Positions 6,462 to 13,754 of a stretch of 15,058 nucleotides of DNA are shown one piece after another. How positions within the stretch are numbered: position 1 is the first letter of the stretch; each line of letters opens with the position of its first letter. Position numbers and translations under genes: made by a program. The stretch lies in NCBI GenBank assembly GCA_036339375.1, contig JAYZBC010000059.1, positions 1 to 15,058 on the forward strand, given 5' to 3'. This stretch comes from JAYZBC01 sp036339375. Lineage in GTDB: Bacteria > Pseudomonadota > Alphaproteobacteria > MPNO01 > UBA2964. The notes below the pieces were generated by a model that ran no database searches, was not told the DNA's origin, and saw nothing but the letters and a program-made list of their open reading frames with translations.

Positions 6462-7330
6462 TCCGCTTCGCGTACGACGACGTCCATTTCGCCAATAAAC
6501 TGACAAGCACAATGCATAACATCTCCAGGTTTTACTTCGCTAACCCCCGGTGGGGAACCGGTAAACAAATAATCGCCCGGGTAAATTGTATAAAATTCGG
6601 AAGCAAACTCTATTAAACGTGGTACATCAAAAATCATGTCCTTGGTGTGCGCATCCTGTTGCAGTTTTCCGTTAAGATGGACGGTAAACGGAACATTATT
6701 TGGATCTGGAATTTCATCCGCTGTAACCATACAAGGACCAACCGGTGCATATCCATCACAAGATTTCCTAAAGCTGCGATCCTCCACTCCCCGCACCGTC
6801 ATGTCTAATCCCAAGGTATAGCCAGCAATATAATCCATCGCGTCTTCTTTTTTTATACGGCTTCCCTGTTTACCAACGATTATGACAAATTCGACCTCAT
6901 GGTCATTCCGACGATCTGGAAAACGGATAGCGACACCTTGAGATGGGCCAACTACCGCAGAATTTGATTTTAAAAAAATACCTTGGTTTTGGATCCCAGG
7001 TGGTCTGCTTGGACCTTTGTCTTCTCCTGTAACATGGGGCTGGGCCGCCATCTCCGCTACATGAGCTGCATAGTTGACCGGTGCCGCCATGGTTTTGGAT
7101 GGACGCGCTACAGGGGGCAACAATGACAAACCTTGAAGAAGGACCCCGGGAACCGCTGAAGCGGCTTCCTCTATTTTTTGGCGCCACTCGGGTAATGCTG
7201 CAACAACAGCATCTCCAAGCATATCATAGCGCGCGTTATTTCTTATTTCTGTTTGAACGTCAGTAACATCGTGAACCATGTTATCCAAAATAAGACCCAG
7301 CCTGTCATCGTTAAATCGACACAGTTTCAT
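6458..7330 (-). CDS. fumarylacetoacetate hydrolase family protein
   Basis: A 290-residue protein of FAH-superfamily length: a variable N-terminal domain (1-75), then the catalytic beta-roll. The metal ligands are E145 and E147 in NDHEVEF and D176 in LDMTVR. The 29-residue gap from E147 to D176 equals that between E73 and D102 of human FAHD1. NYAAHVAEM supplies H90 and E93, matching the FAHD1 His-x-x-Glu catalytic pair. FLKSNSAVVGP (119-129) and LFTGSPPGV (255-263) are also family blocks. Predicted reaction: metal-dependent C-C hydrolysis or decarboxylation of an acylpyruvate-like ring-cleavage product. The strong SD AAGGAG lies 6 nt before the ATG. It is the first gene of a two-gene operon, divergent from the extradiol dioxygenase, which is functionally consistent with it. 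Confidence 0.92.
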   Translation of the reverse strand: MKLCRFNDDRLGLILDNMVHDVTDVQTEIRNNARYDMLGDAVVAALPEWRQKIEEAASAVPGVLLQGLSLLPPVARPSKTMAAPVNYAAHVAEMAAQPHVTGEDKGPSRPPGIQNQGIFLKSNSAVVGPSQGVAIRFPDRRNDHEVEFVIIVGKQGSRIKKEDAMDYIAGYTLGLDMTVRGVEDRSFRKSCDGYAPVGPCMVTADEIPDPNNVPFTVHLNGKLQQDAHTKDMIFDVPRLIEFASEFYTIYPGDYLFTGSPPGVSEVKPGDVMHCACQFIGEMDVVVREAE

Positions 7331-7371
7331 TTTTATCTCCTTGAAAAATCATCACTATTTCTAAGCCATAT

Positions 7372-7401
7372 TGTTGTCGACTATTTAATCAGTCGGCAAC
7401 A
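7372..7401. promoter_or_regulatory. candidate operator in FAH/dioxygenase divergent promoter
   Basis: TGTTGTCGACT (7372-7382) and AGTCGGCAACA (7391-7401) form an 11-bp inverted repeat with one mismatch and an 8-nt AT-rich spacer. It lies about 40 bp upstream of the FAH start codon in the 220-bp gap to the dioxygenase. This is the size and position expected for a dimeric repressor site controlling FAH-MDR and perhaps the divergent dioxygenase. No regulator gene is present nearby to assign it to. Confidence 0.5.
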
Positions 7402-7550
7402 TAAAAGAAAATCCCATTAAGCTGAAAAATTTTTTTCAAAAATTAAGGGCAATCATCATTTGAGTCTTGGCATAAAGCCTGATGCATACTAGCCTTCTTT
7501 CAAATGTTAAGTTTTATTGTTTGTCTAAACCCCAAATTAGTGAGGACAAA

Positions 7551-8462
7551 ATGTCAGAACCCCGAGTAACTGGTTTAAGAAGTATTGAATACAACGTTCC
7601 CAACGCTGCCCGCACTGCACGCTTTTATGAAGAATGTTGGGGCCTTTCTAAAGTGGCAGAAAAAAACGGTGCCTATTACCTTAGGGCAACGGGTGATGAA
7701 CACCATATCGTTGTGCTCCACCCGGGCCCACAAGCCTGTGTCAAGAAAATAAATTTTGCAGCTGAAGATCGTTTAACGGTTGATGCCTTGAACTCCAAGT
7801 TGCGAGGTTTAGGGGCTAAAGTTGATGAGGTTCCAGAATCAATTGAAGGTCCTGGCGGCGGTTACGGATTTAGTTTCTCTGACCCTGATGGGATCGACTA
7901 TGCAATTAGCTCTGATGTTGAGCAACATTTGGATGCCACCATGGCAGAAGACCGGCCTTTCAAACTAAGTCACGCTGTCCTCAACTCGGAAAAAGTAAAC
8001 CAACAAACCGAATATTTTTGTGATGCACTAGGGTTTCGAGTTAGTGACAAAACAGAAAGGATGAATTTCATCCGTTGCAGTATGGACCACCACAGCATTG
8101 CCTTTGCACACGCAAATGGACCTTCACTTAATCACGCTGCCTTCGAGGTTCCAAATTTTGATGCGTTGATGCGAGGATCCGGGCGAATGAAACAAAAGGG
8201 TTTTAACGTCCAGTGGGGCATTGGCCGGCATGGGCCAGGAAATAATTTATTTGGGTATTTTTTCGATCCCAATGGCTTGGTTGTCGAATACACAGCGGAA
8301 GTGGAACAGGTCAGTGAAGACACTTATATACCTGGTACGCCAGAAGATTGGGCCAAACGTGTACAAGGCCCAGACCGTTGGGGTTTTGCTGATCCACCTC
8401 CTGAATTATTAAGACAGTGTATGGGTGGAGATCCACAACCCCAAAACCCAGAGTTCAATTAA
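7551..8462 (+). CDS. type I extradiol ring-cleavage dioxygenase (VOC superfamily)
   Basis: A 303-residue protein of two VOC domains (about 5-122 and 137-252) with a short Pro-rich tail. The C-terminal domain carries the iron/manganese ligands H141 (KLSHAVLNS), H195 (LNHAAFEV) and E246 (VVEYTAE). The second-sphere residues H180, H227 and Y236 sit at exactly the offsets seen in BphC relative to its H210 and E260 (H195, H241 and Y250 there). The block GRHGPGNNLFGYFFDPNG is diagnostic of extradiol enzymes. The first domain has lost the ligands, as usual. Predicted reaction: O2-dependent meta-cleavage of a catechol-type substrate. The start is ATG 7551, preceded by TGAGGA at 7541-7546; an in-frame ATG at 7482 lacks a ribosome site and adds a non-conserved leader. 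Confidence 0.9.
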   Translation: MSEPRVTGLRSIEYNVPNAARTARFYEECWGLSKVAEKNGAYYLRATGDEHHIVVLHPGPQACVKKINFAAEDRLTVDALNSKLRGLGAKVDEVPESIEGPGGGYGFSFSDPDGIDYAISSDVEQHLDATMAEDRPFKLSHAVLNSEKVNQQTEYFCDALGFRVSDKTERMNFIRCSMDHHSIAFAHANGPSLNHAAFEVPNFDALMRGSGRMKQKGFNVQWGIGRHGPGNNLFGYFFDPNGLVVEYTAEVEQVSEDTYIPGTPEDWAKRVQGPDRWGFADPPPELLRQCMGGDPQPQNPEFN

Positions 8463-8528
8463 CGGTTGTTATTAGGTTAGGAGTAATATTTGTTTGGATG
8501 GCCTAAGGGTCTTGCACGAAAGGCTACC

Positions 8529-8557
8529 TTGACATAGGTTTTGCCAACGTGTGAAAT
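8529..8557 (+). promoter_or_regulatory. candidate sigma-70 promoter for the transporter genes
   Basis: A consensus -35 box TTGACA (8529-8534) is followed after exactly 17 nt by TGAAAT (8552-8557), which matches four of six positions of TATAAT. It lies about 85 bp before the TctC-like start codon. This would let the transporter be transcribed separately from the dioxygenase. Confidence 0.5.
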
Positions 8558-8639
8558 AAAGAAGAAATCAATGTTAAGTAAAAGTCACCGTTTAAAAGGT
8601 TTCTTTTGCAAAAATGATTAATAAGGGAGGACTGGCAAA

Positions 8640-9752
8640 ATGAATTTGTTAAAGCATTCAGCTCTTGGAATCTTAGCGGGAGCAGTTATCGCATTTGGAT
8701 TTCATTCATCCGCTGATGCCCAATTTTATAAGGGAAAGCGTGTAAACATAATTATCAACTACTCGCCCGGCGGTAATACAGATATTCAAGGGCGTATGGT
8801 GATGCGCTATATGAAAAAATTTATACCCGGGAATCCGAGGCTTGTTTTCCGTCACGTATCTGGAGCGGCTGGCTCTGTCGGAGCCAACTTTCTTGCAGAT
8901 GTCGGTAAAACCAACGGATCCATGATGGGTATTTTTACCATTCCGATTATGTTCCAGGTTATGAAAGACCCCTCATTAAGGGCTGACTTAGCCAATGACT
9001 TTGTGTTTGTTGGTTCCATTGCACAGCAAACCATTTCACATATTCGTGTGGATTCAATTCCAGGCAAAAAGATTACTAGCTATAAAGATGTCCTCTTTGA
9101 AAAGGAGCACAAAATTCGTACGGGGGGACATGGACCACAAAGCAGTAAAGATATGAGAACACGCCTTTTCTTTGAGGCTTTAAAAATTCCGCACCAACCA
9201 ATCACAGGCTACAAATCTGGTGGAAAAATGCGTGCAGCTCTCCATAAGGGTGAGATAGATATGACCGCAGATTCTTTGGCTGGATATTTTGGGCGTGTTG
9301 TTCCGCAACTGATTAAACCCGGTACTTCCATACCCGTCTGGCATATTGGAAGACCAACAGCTGATGGAGACATCGTGCACGCATCTTCTGTTCCCAAAGA
9401 CATTCCTAGCTTTAAAAAAGTTTACGAAGAAAAATTTGGCAAAGGAAAACGACCTCCTCGGCTGGTGTGGGAAGCCATTTCAACGATTGCAGGTACACGT
9501 GAGATGCTCCGAATTATTGTGTTCAAAAAAGGAACAACCAAAAAAGCCGTCAGTGCTATGAGGGCAGCCTGGGCCAAAACCATTAAAGATCCTGACTTCC
9601 GAAAAGAATACAAACGGGTTAACGGAAGCGAATTTGGTGGTATGAATGGTGTAGAATCTGGTAAATATATTAAACGACTTCTCAATGTGAAACCGGAACT
9701 ACAAAAGTTTTTGTTTGATTTTGCAAGATCTCACCCGATCTATAAAAAGTAG
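8640..9752 (+). CDS. TctC-family periplasmic substrate-binding protein (TTT transporter)
   Basis: A 370-residue protein with a clear signal peptide: basic start, hydrophobic core about 8-22, cleavage after SADA at residue 27. The mature protein begins with the TctC/BugT pattern RVNIIINYSPGGNTDIQGR, where the SPGG-x-TD block (42-48) helps bind the carboxylate, followed by SGAAGSVGANFLA (74-86). It is somewhat longer than the usual 320-340 residues. It captures a carboxylated solute in the periplasm for the TctA/TctB membrane component encoded next. Known relatives bind citrate, terephthalate, protocatechuate, glutamate and others, so the ligand cannot be stated. The strong SD AGGGAGGA lies 8 nt before the ATG. 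The plain reading fits the catabolic neighbours. Confidence 0.9.
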   Translation: MNLLKHSALGILAGAVIAFGFHSSADAQFYKGKRVNIIINYSPGGNTDIQGRMVMRYMKKFIPGNPRLVFRHVSGAAGSVGANFLADVGKTNGSMMGIFTIPIMFQVMKDPSLRADLANDFVFVGSIAQQTISHIRVDSIPGKKITSYKDVLFEKEHKIRTGGHGPQSSKDMRTRLFFEALKIPHQPITGYKSGGKMRAALHKGEIDMTADSLAGYFGRVVPQLIKPGTSIPVWHIGRPTADGDIVHASSVPKDIPSFKKVYEEKFGKGKRPPRLVWEAISTIAGTREMLRIIVFKKGTTKKAVSAMRAAWAKTIKDPDFRKEYKRVNGSEFGGMNGVESGKYIKRLLNVKPELQKFLFDFARSHPIYKK

Positions 9753-9768
9753 GAATGGGTTCAAGAAT

Positions 9769-9802
9769 AAGGGGTGTTCATGTGAATACCCCTTTCTTTT
9801 TT
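9769..9802 (+). terminator. terminator or attenuator between TctC and TctAB genes
   Basis: AAGGGGT...ACCCCTT arms (9769-9775 and 9788-9794) pair perfectly. The stem continues inward through a G-U pair and TTCA/TGAA to a tiny loop. The T-rich tract TTTCTTTTTT (9793-9802) follows directly. This has the full form of an intrinsic terminator, 17 nt after the binding-protein stop. Partial read-through would give more binding protein than permease, a common arrangement for such transporters. Confidence 0.75.
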
Positions 9803-9825
9803 AAATTATCATTTAAGAGTTTCTT

Positions 9826-11838
9826 ATGACTTTTATGGAAGCCGTGCTCGACGGTTTGAGGCTTGTACTTATTTGGCCTGCTCCTGGTTACATGCTTCTT
9901 GGCGTTGCTATGGGGATGTTTTTCGGTGCTGTCCCAGGCCTGGGTGGAATGGTGGGAATGGCAATTATTTTGCCTTTCACATTTGGTATGGAGCCACAGG
10001 TAGCATTTGCATTTATATTAGGCATGTACGCTGTCACCACAACAGCAGACACACTGGCTTCTGTTTTACTAGGTATACCTGGAACCGCAGCATCCCAGGC
10101 GACTATCTTAGATGGCTATCCGATGGCCCAAAAAGGACTAGCATCCCGAGCTTTAGGGGCGGCTTACACGGTTTCGATGGTTGGGGGTGTCCTCGGCGCA
10201 GTGATACTCGCATTATCAATTCCCCTCGTCCGGCCCATAATTTTATCATTTTCGGAACCGGAGTTTTTTGCATTAGCGGTCCTCGGTTTAACAATGGTGG
10301 CTTCCTTAAGTGGTAGTTCAATCCTAAAAGGAACTACAGCGGCATGTGTTGGCTTATTAATGGCGACAATCGGTTTTGCCGAATTTGGAGGGGTTCGTCG
10401 TTACTGGTTCGGAATGAATTTTTTATTGGAAGGGATCCCAATCGTTCCCTACGTCCTTGGCCTCTTTGCCATTCCCGAAGTCCTTGAACTTGCCGTACGC
10501 AACACATCTATTTCACGAGTAGACAAGGAAGAAGTCGCAACCGGCGGCATTATAAACGGTATGAAGGATGCAGCAAAACATTGGTGGTTAGCCCTCCGGT
10601 GCACGTTTATTGGTGTCTATGTAGGAATGCTTCCAGGCTTGGGAGGGTCAATTGTCGATTGGGTGGCCTATGGCCATGCTGCCCAAAGTGAAAAGAACAC
10701 TGAAACATTTGGCACTGGGGATGTAAGGGGCGTTATTGCCCCCGAAGCGGCCAATAATGCTATGAAAGGTGGTGCATTATTGCCAACGATAGCCTTTGCC
10801 ATTCCGGGAAGTGCATCAATGGCAATTTTATTAAGCGCGTTTTTCATTCAAGGTCTTGAGCCAGGGCCACAAATGTTGATGGGGAAACTCAACATCACTT
10901 TTACACTGGTTTGGACATTAGCCCTCGCTAATATTGCAGGCGCTCTAATCCTTCTTGTGTGGGGAGGACAAGTCTCCAAGCTAACCTACCTCCAAGGTCA
11001 TATAATTGTACCCGCTATTATTTTGGTTGTCTTCATGGGGGCCTGGGTCCAAGTCGGATCATTGGGGGCCTGGGCAATGTTAATTCTTTTTGGGTTTATT
11101 GGGTATTTTATGAAACTTGGTGGGTGGCCTCGCCCACCCATTGTGCTGGGATTTGTGCTTGGAAAAATAATGGAAGAAGCCCTTGTTCTTTCAAACCAAA
11201 CGCACGGATGGGGCTCCGTTACCAGGCCCATCGTTTTAATTATCATTGTATTGACATTACTCACCATATTCGTTTCCATCCGACAACAAATAAAAAAGAA
11301 GAAGAAAGAACCCTCAGCCAAAAAGAAACCCGATGCCTTTTCCTTTATATCGGAAGAGGGGGCAAAACTATGTCCGCCAGCATCCTGGCCTTTTGCACTA
11401 ACTTGTGTCGTGGTCTTTGTCGCAGCCTATATAGAATCTTTAAATTGGGGCTTCACAACCCGGTTATTTCCCCAGACGGTGGCCATTACGGGTTTCATGC
11501 TCGGCTTTGGTGCCCTGGTGTTTGACTTCAAAGCTTTAAAGGAAATGCGTTCCCAAACCACTACCGATATATATGAAAAAATTGATTTACCTTATTTAGG
11601 ACGTAGCCTTTATTTTATGCTCTGGTTAGTGGGGATATTTTTAGTTACATATGGCATTGGCCAATTTCCAGCGCTAATCCTTTTTGTTTGCCTATACCTA
11701 AAGTATTGGGGCAATTATAGCTGGAAAATAATTGGGCTTTACTTTGTTGGTTCGGTCGTCTTTTTGCTAGTCATGTTCAATGAGATTGTACCGGTAATGT
11801 GGTATGAACCAGCCTTCCTGCCACCACTTTTGACATAA
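9826..11838 (+). CDS. fused TctA-TctB membrane protein of a TTT transporter
   Basis: A single 670-residue reading frame. Residues 1 to about 485 are a complete TctA permease. The two pseudo-repeat signatures are visible as GAVPGLGGMVGM (34-45) and GMLPGLGGSIVDW (near 268-280), with LLGIPGTAASQATILDGYP (81-99) and a matching FAIPGSASMAIL segment. A lysine-rich linker (KKKKKEPSAKKKPD, about 488-502) leads into a TctB-like domain (about 515-665) with four hydrophobic helices. TctA is the large transport subunit and TctB the small one, usually separate genes; here they are joined. Acts in the inner membrane with the upstream TctC protein, driven by an ion gradient in known members. The ribosome site is weak (AAGAG, about 10 nt before the ATG), after a terminator-like hairpin. 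Confidence 0.92.
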   Translation: MTFMEAVLDGLRLVLIWPAPGYMLLGVAMGMFFGAVPGLGGMVGMAIILPFTFGMEPQVAFAFILGMYAVTTTADTLASVLLGIPGTAASQATILDGYPMAQKGLASRALGAAYTVSMVGGVLGAVILALSIPLVRPIILSFSEPEFFALAVLGLTMVASLSGSSILKGTTAACVGLLMATIGFAEFGGVRRYWFGMNFLLEGIPIVPYVLGLFAIPEVLELAVRNTSISRVDKEEVATGGIINGMKDAAKHWWLALRCTFIGVYVGMLPGLGGSIVDWVAYGHAAQSEKNTETFGTGDVRGVIAPEAANNAMKGGALLPTIAFAIPGSASMAILLSAFFIQGLEPGPQMLMGKLNITFTLVWTLALANIAGALILLVWGGQVSKLTYLQGHIIVPAIILVVFMGAWVQVGSLGAWAMLILFGFIGYFMKLGGWPRPPIVLGFVLGKIMEEALVLSNQTHGWGSVTRPIVLIIIVLTLLTIFVSIRQQIKKKKKEPSAKKKPDAFSFISEEGAKLCPPASWPFALTCVVVFVAAYIESLNWGFTTRLFPQTVAITGFMLGFGALVFDFKALKEMRSQTTTDIYEKIDLPYLGRSLYFMLWLVGIFLVTYGIGQFPALILFVCLYLKYWGNYSWKIIGLYFVGSVVFLLVMFNEIVPVMWYEPAFLPPLLT

Positions 11839-11849
11839 ATTAATCGCCA

Positions 11850-11868
11850 ATTTTTTAGTTAAAAAAAT
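11850..11868. terminator. AT-only hairpin between convergent genes (weak)
   Basis: ATTTTTTA and TAAAAAAAT flank a 2-nt centre in the 42-bp gap between the TctAB and DMT stops. It gives a T-run on either strand, but the stem has no G-C pairs, so as a hairpin it would be weak. It is the only terminator-like structure in this gap. Confidence 0.25.
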
Positions 11869-11880
11869 ACATTCTGACTT

Positions 11881-12765
11881 TTAAGTGGTCCCTGCTTTGT
11901 CACCCCTGACCTCAACCCTTGTCAGGTAAAGAGAGGAGCAAAAAATAATTATTCCGCCCACCCATATCCAATAATCAGGAATATCTCCAAAGGCCAAGAA
12001 GCCGAGAAGAGCTCCAAAAGGCAAACGCATAAACAGAAAGGGTAACACCGCCGTCGCATCAGCAGCTGCAAAAGACCGGCTAAGGCAACGTTGGTTCAAA
12101 GTTGCAAGCGCTGCAATCAAAATTAAAACAAGGAGTTGTTCTAAAGTCGGCCAACGCCATTCCGGCAATGCAGATAGAAAGACGAGAGGCGTAATATAAA
12201 GGCCATGATAAAATACAATTTTATCCGGCGCATCTTTTCTCGTTGAAAATTTGAGTAAAGTCCCGCTAGCAGCGGCCGAGACTGCCGAAATGAGTATTAA
12301 AAATGCTCCAATATTTATTAAATCAAAGTGTGGCCGCAGAATAACTAAAGCACCCAAAAAACCAGTTAAAAGCGCTATTCCCCTCTGAAAAGAAAGTTTT
12401 TCGCCCAAAAAGAAAAGTGCTAACAAAAACCCAAATAATGGAGTAGTAAAGGTTAGGGCTTGCGCATCGGCAATTTCTATCAGCGCTACACCCGGGAAAT
12501 AACAAATGACAAATATTGATGCTGTACAACCGCGAGCGGCATACACTTTATGATTTTCAGTCTCCCAAATGGCCTTTCCCACGCGCAGAGCGTACGGAAC
12601 CATAAATAGCAACCCGCCAAGTGCCCTAAAAAAACCAATCTCAAGGGGTGGAATATCCTTAGCCAATTCTTTTACTAAAACTGCCATACCAGAAAAGGAC
12701 AGGCACGCCAGTGTCATCCAAATTGGGCCTCTGATACTTGCAGGAAGGGCCTTAAATCGATTCAA
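11881..12765 (-). CDS. EamA/DMT family transporter (10 TM)
   Basis: A 294-residue membrane protein of normal drug/metabolite transporter length, with about ten hydrophobic segments in two EamA repeats (about 13-140 and 150-285). Features include ACLSFSGMAVLVKELA in the first helix, FFRALGGLLFMVPY in the second, TFTTPLFGFLLALFFLGEKL (105-124) at the end of repeat one, and the matching RLPFGALLGFLAFGDIPD in repeat two. Predicted inner-membrane exporter of a metabolite; no substrate signature. The start is TTG at 12765-12763: a stop codon lies immediately upstream, an AGAG purine stretch is about 7 nt before it, and the next ATG (residue 17) would cut into the first helix. It lies 29 nt after the SDR gene, so co-transcription is likely. 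Confidence 0.85.
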   Translation of the reverse strand: MNRFKALPASIRGPIWMTLACLSFSGMAVLVKELAKDIPPLEIGFFRALGGLLFMVPYALRVGKAIWETENHKVYAARGCTASIFVICYFPGVALIEIADAQALTFTTPLFGFLLALFFLGEKLSFQRGIALLTGFLGALVILRPHFDLINIGAFLILISAVSAAASGTLLKFSTRKDAPDKIVFYHGLYITPLVFLSALPEWRWPTLEQLLVLILIAALATLNQRCLSRSFAAADATAVLPFLFMRLPFGALLGFLAFGDIPDYWIWVGGIIIFCSSLYLTRVEVRGDKAGTT

Positions 12766-12794
12766 CTAAATCTCTATAGAACAATTTTGGAAAT

Positions 12795-13538
12795 TTACAT
12801 CATCGCACTATAGCCACCATCCACAAACAAATTTTCGCCAAAAACAAATGACGCATCATCACTAGCTAGAAATAACACCCCTTTAGCTAACTCCTGTGGT
12901 AAACCTGCCCGGCCAACTAGATTAGGAACGGGACGGGTTGGATCGAAATTCTGCTGCCCCACCGGAGAACCAATCTTGTTCGGCACCACTGAATTGACCC
13001 TTATTTTAAAGGGCGCCAGCTGAATGGCGATGGCTCTCATTAAGTTTGCCACTCCTCCCTTGGCTGCTGCATAAGCAACTGCGCTATCGCGACCTCGGAA
13101 ACCTGATGTCGAACCAATATTGACAATGGCACCACCGTCGCCTTGTTCTATCATCTGCTCGCCGATCCATTTACACATCAGAAACTGGCTGGTAAGTGTT
13201 ACCGCAATGGTTTTATCGAAATCAGATTTTGTGCATTCCCGGATATCCAAATTATCAGAAATAGCTACATTGTTAATCAGAATGTCAATTCGGCCAAATG
13301 CGTCCACACTTTCTTTTACTAATTTTTTGACTGAATCCTCGTCCGACACATCTGCATTTACATATATAGCTATTCCTGCATTTTCGTTATTTAACGCTTC
13401 TGTAACTGCGTGGCCACGGCCCTGATCCATGTCAACGATGACTAGTTTTGCTCCCTCACTTGCGAAAAGTTTAGCGGTTTCTTCACCAATATTTCGGCCT
13501 GCACCAGTGACAATTGCTACCTTATCTTTTAGTTTCAT
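12795..13538 (-). CDS. SDR family NAD(P)-dependent oxidoreductase (second copy)
   Basis: A 247-residue classical SDR. It has the cofactor motif TGAGRNIG (11-18), Asp36 after the second strand favouring NAD(H), NNVA (89-92) in place of NNAG, Ser143 in NIGSTSG, Tyr156-x3-Lys160, and the ending FGENLFVDGGYS. Predicted oxidation or reduction of a hydroxyl/keto group; substrate unknown. The chosen start is ATG 13538 because MKLKDKVAIVTG is the family start and AAGGA lies 10 nt upstream. An in-frame ATG at 13577 has no ribosome site and adds 13 unmatched residues. First gene of a two-gene operon with the DMT transporter, divergent from the UbiD-like gene. Confidence 0.92.
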   Translation of the reverse strand: MKLKDKVAIVTGAGRNIGEETAKLFASEGAKLVIVDMDQGRGHAVTEALNNENAGIAIYVNADVSDEDSVKKLVKESVDAFGRIDILINNVAISDNLDIRECTKSDFDKTIAVTLTSQFLMCKWIGEQMIEQGDGGAIVNIGSTSGFRGRDSAVAYAAAKGGVANLMRAIAIQLAPFKIRVNSVVPNKIGSPVGQQNFDPTRPVPNLVGRAGLPQELAKGVLFLASDDASFVFGENLFVDGGYSAMM

Positions 13539-13574
13539 CGTACGCTCATCCTTCTGTAAAATGTGGCGATAAAT

Positions 13575-13596
13575 CAATGGTTAGATTGAACCAATG
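13575..13596. promoter_or_regulatory. imperfect inverted repeat upstream of second SDR
   Basis: CAATGGTT (13575-13582) and AACCAATG (13589-13596) pair with one mismatch around a 6-nt spacer, in the 216-bp region between the SDR and UbiD-like starts. A second, shorter pair, ACCAA (13705-13709) and TTGGT (13717-13721), lies near the UbiD-like gene. Both contain TGGT/ACCA half-sites, so one regulator could bind both, but the match is weak. Confidence 0.3.
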
Positions 13597-13754
13597 CACC
13601 CACAAACTGTCAATGGAGAGGGCATTAATTTGGTCCCCTCTAGCACAATTAGCTGAGTTAGTGTAAGAATTTTGATTAAATAAACGAATATTATTTTTTA
13701 GTGTACCAAACAATAATTGGTGCAGTTATCTCTCTTACTTGAAGGGAAAAGCAT

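Noticed and set aside
6462..6512. 17-residue N-terminal extension of the MDR gene
   Set aside because: The extension is encoded within the FAH 3' end, has no match to the family start, and the internal ATG forms a typical ATGA coupling with the FAH stop.
7421..7445. A/T-run palindrome (GAAAAATTTTTTTC) in the FAH/dioxygenase gap
   Set aside because: A homopolymer-type palindrome with almost no G-C pairs is expected in AT-rich intergenic DNA and is not convincing as an operator or terminator.
7482..7550. 23-residue N-terminal extension of the dioxygenase
   Set aside because: There is no ribosome site before ATG 7482, while TGAGGA stands directly before ATG 7551, where family similarity begins.
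8614..8643. 9-codon ORF ending with a TGA that overlaps the TctC start as ATGA
   Set aside because: It has no ribosome site of its own, and the purine block in it is simply the TctC Shine-Dalgarno sequence; the overlap is probably chance.
10959..11525. 188-codon open frame inside the TctAB gene
   Set aside because: A shadow of the fused transporter gene; the composition is rich in Arg, His and Trp and shows no domain.
3521..13538. The two SDR genes as a recent duplication
   Set aside because: They share only the general SDR motifs and differ elsewhere at protein level by eye, so they look like separate family members.
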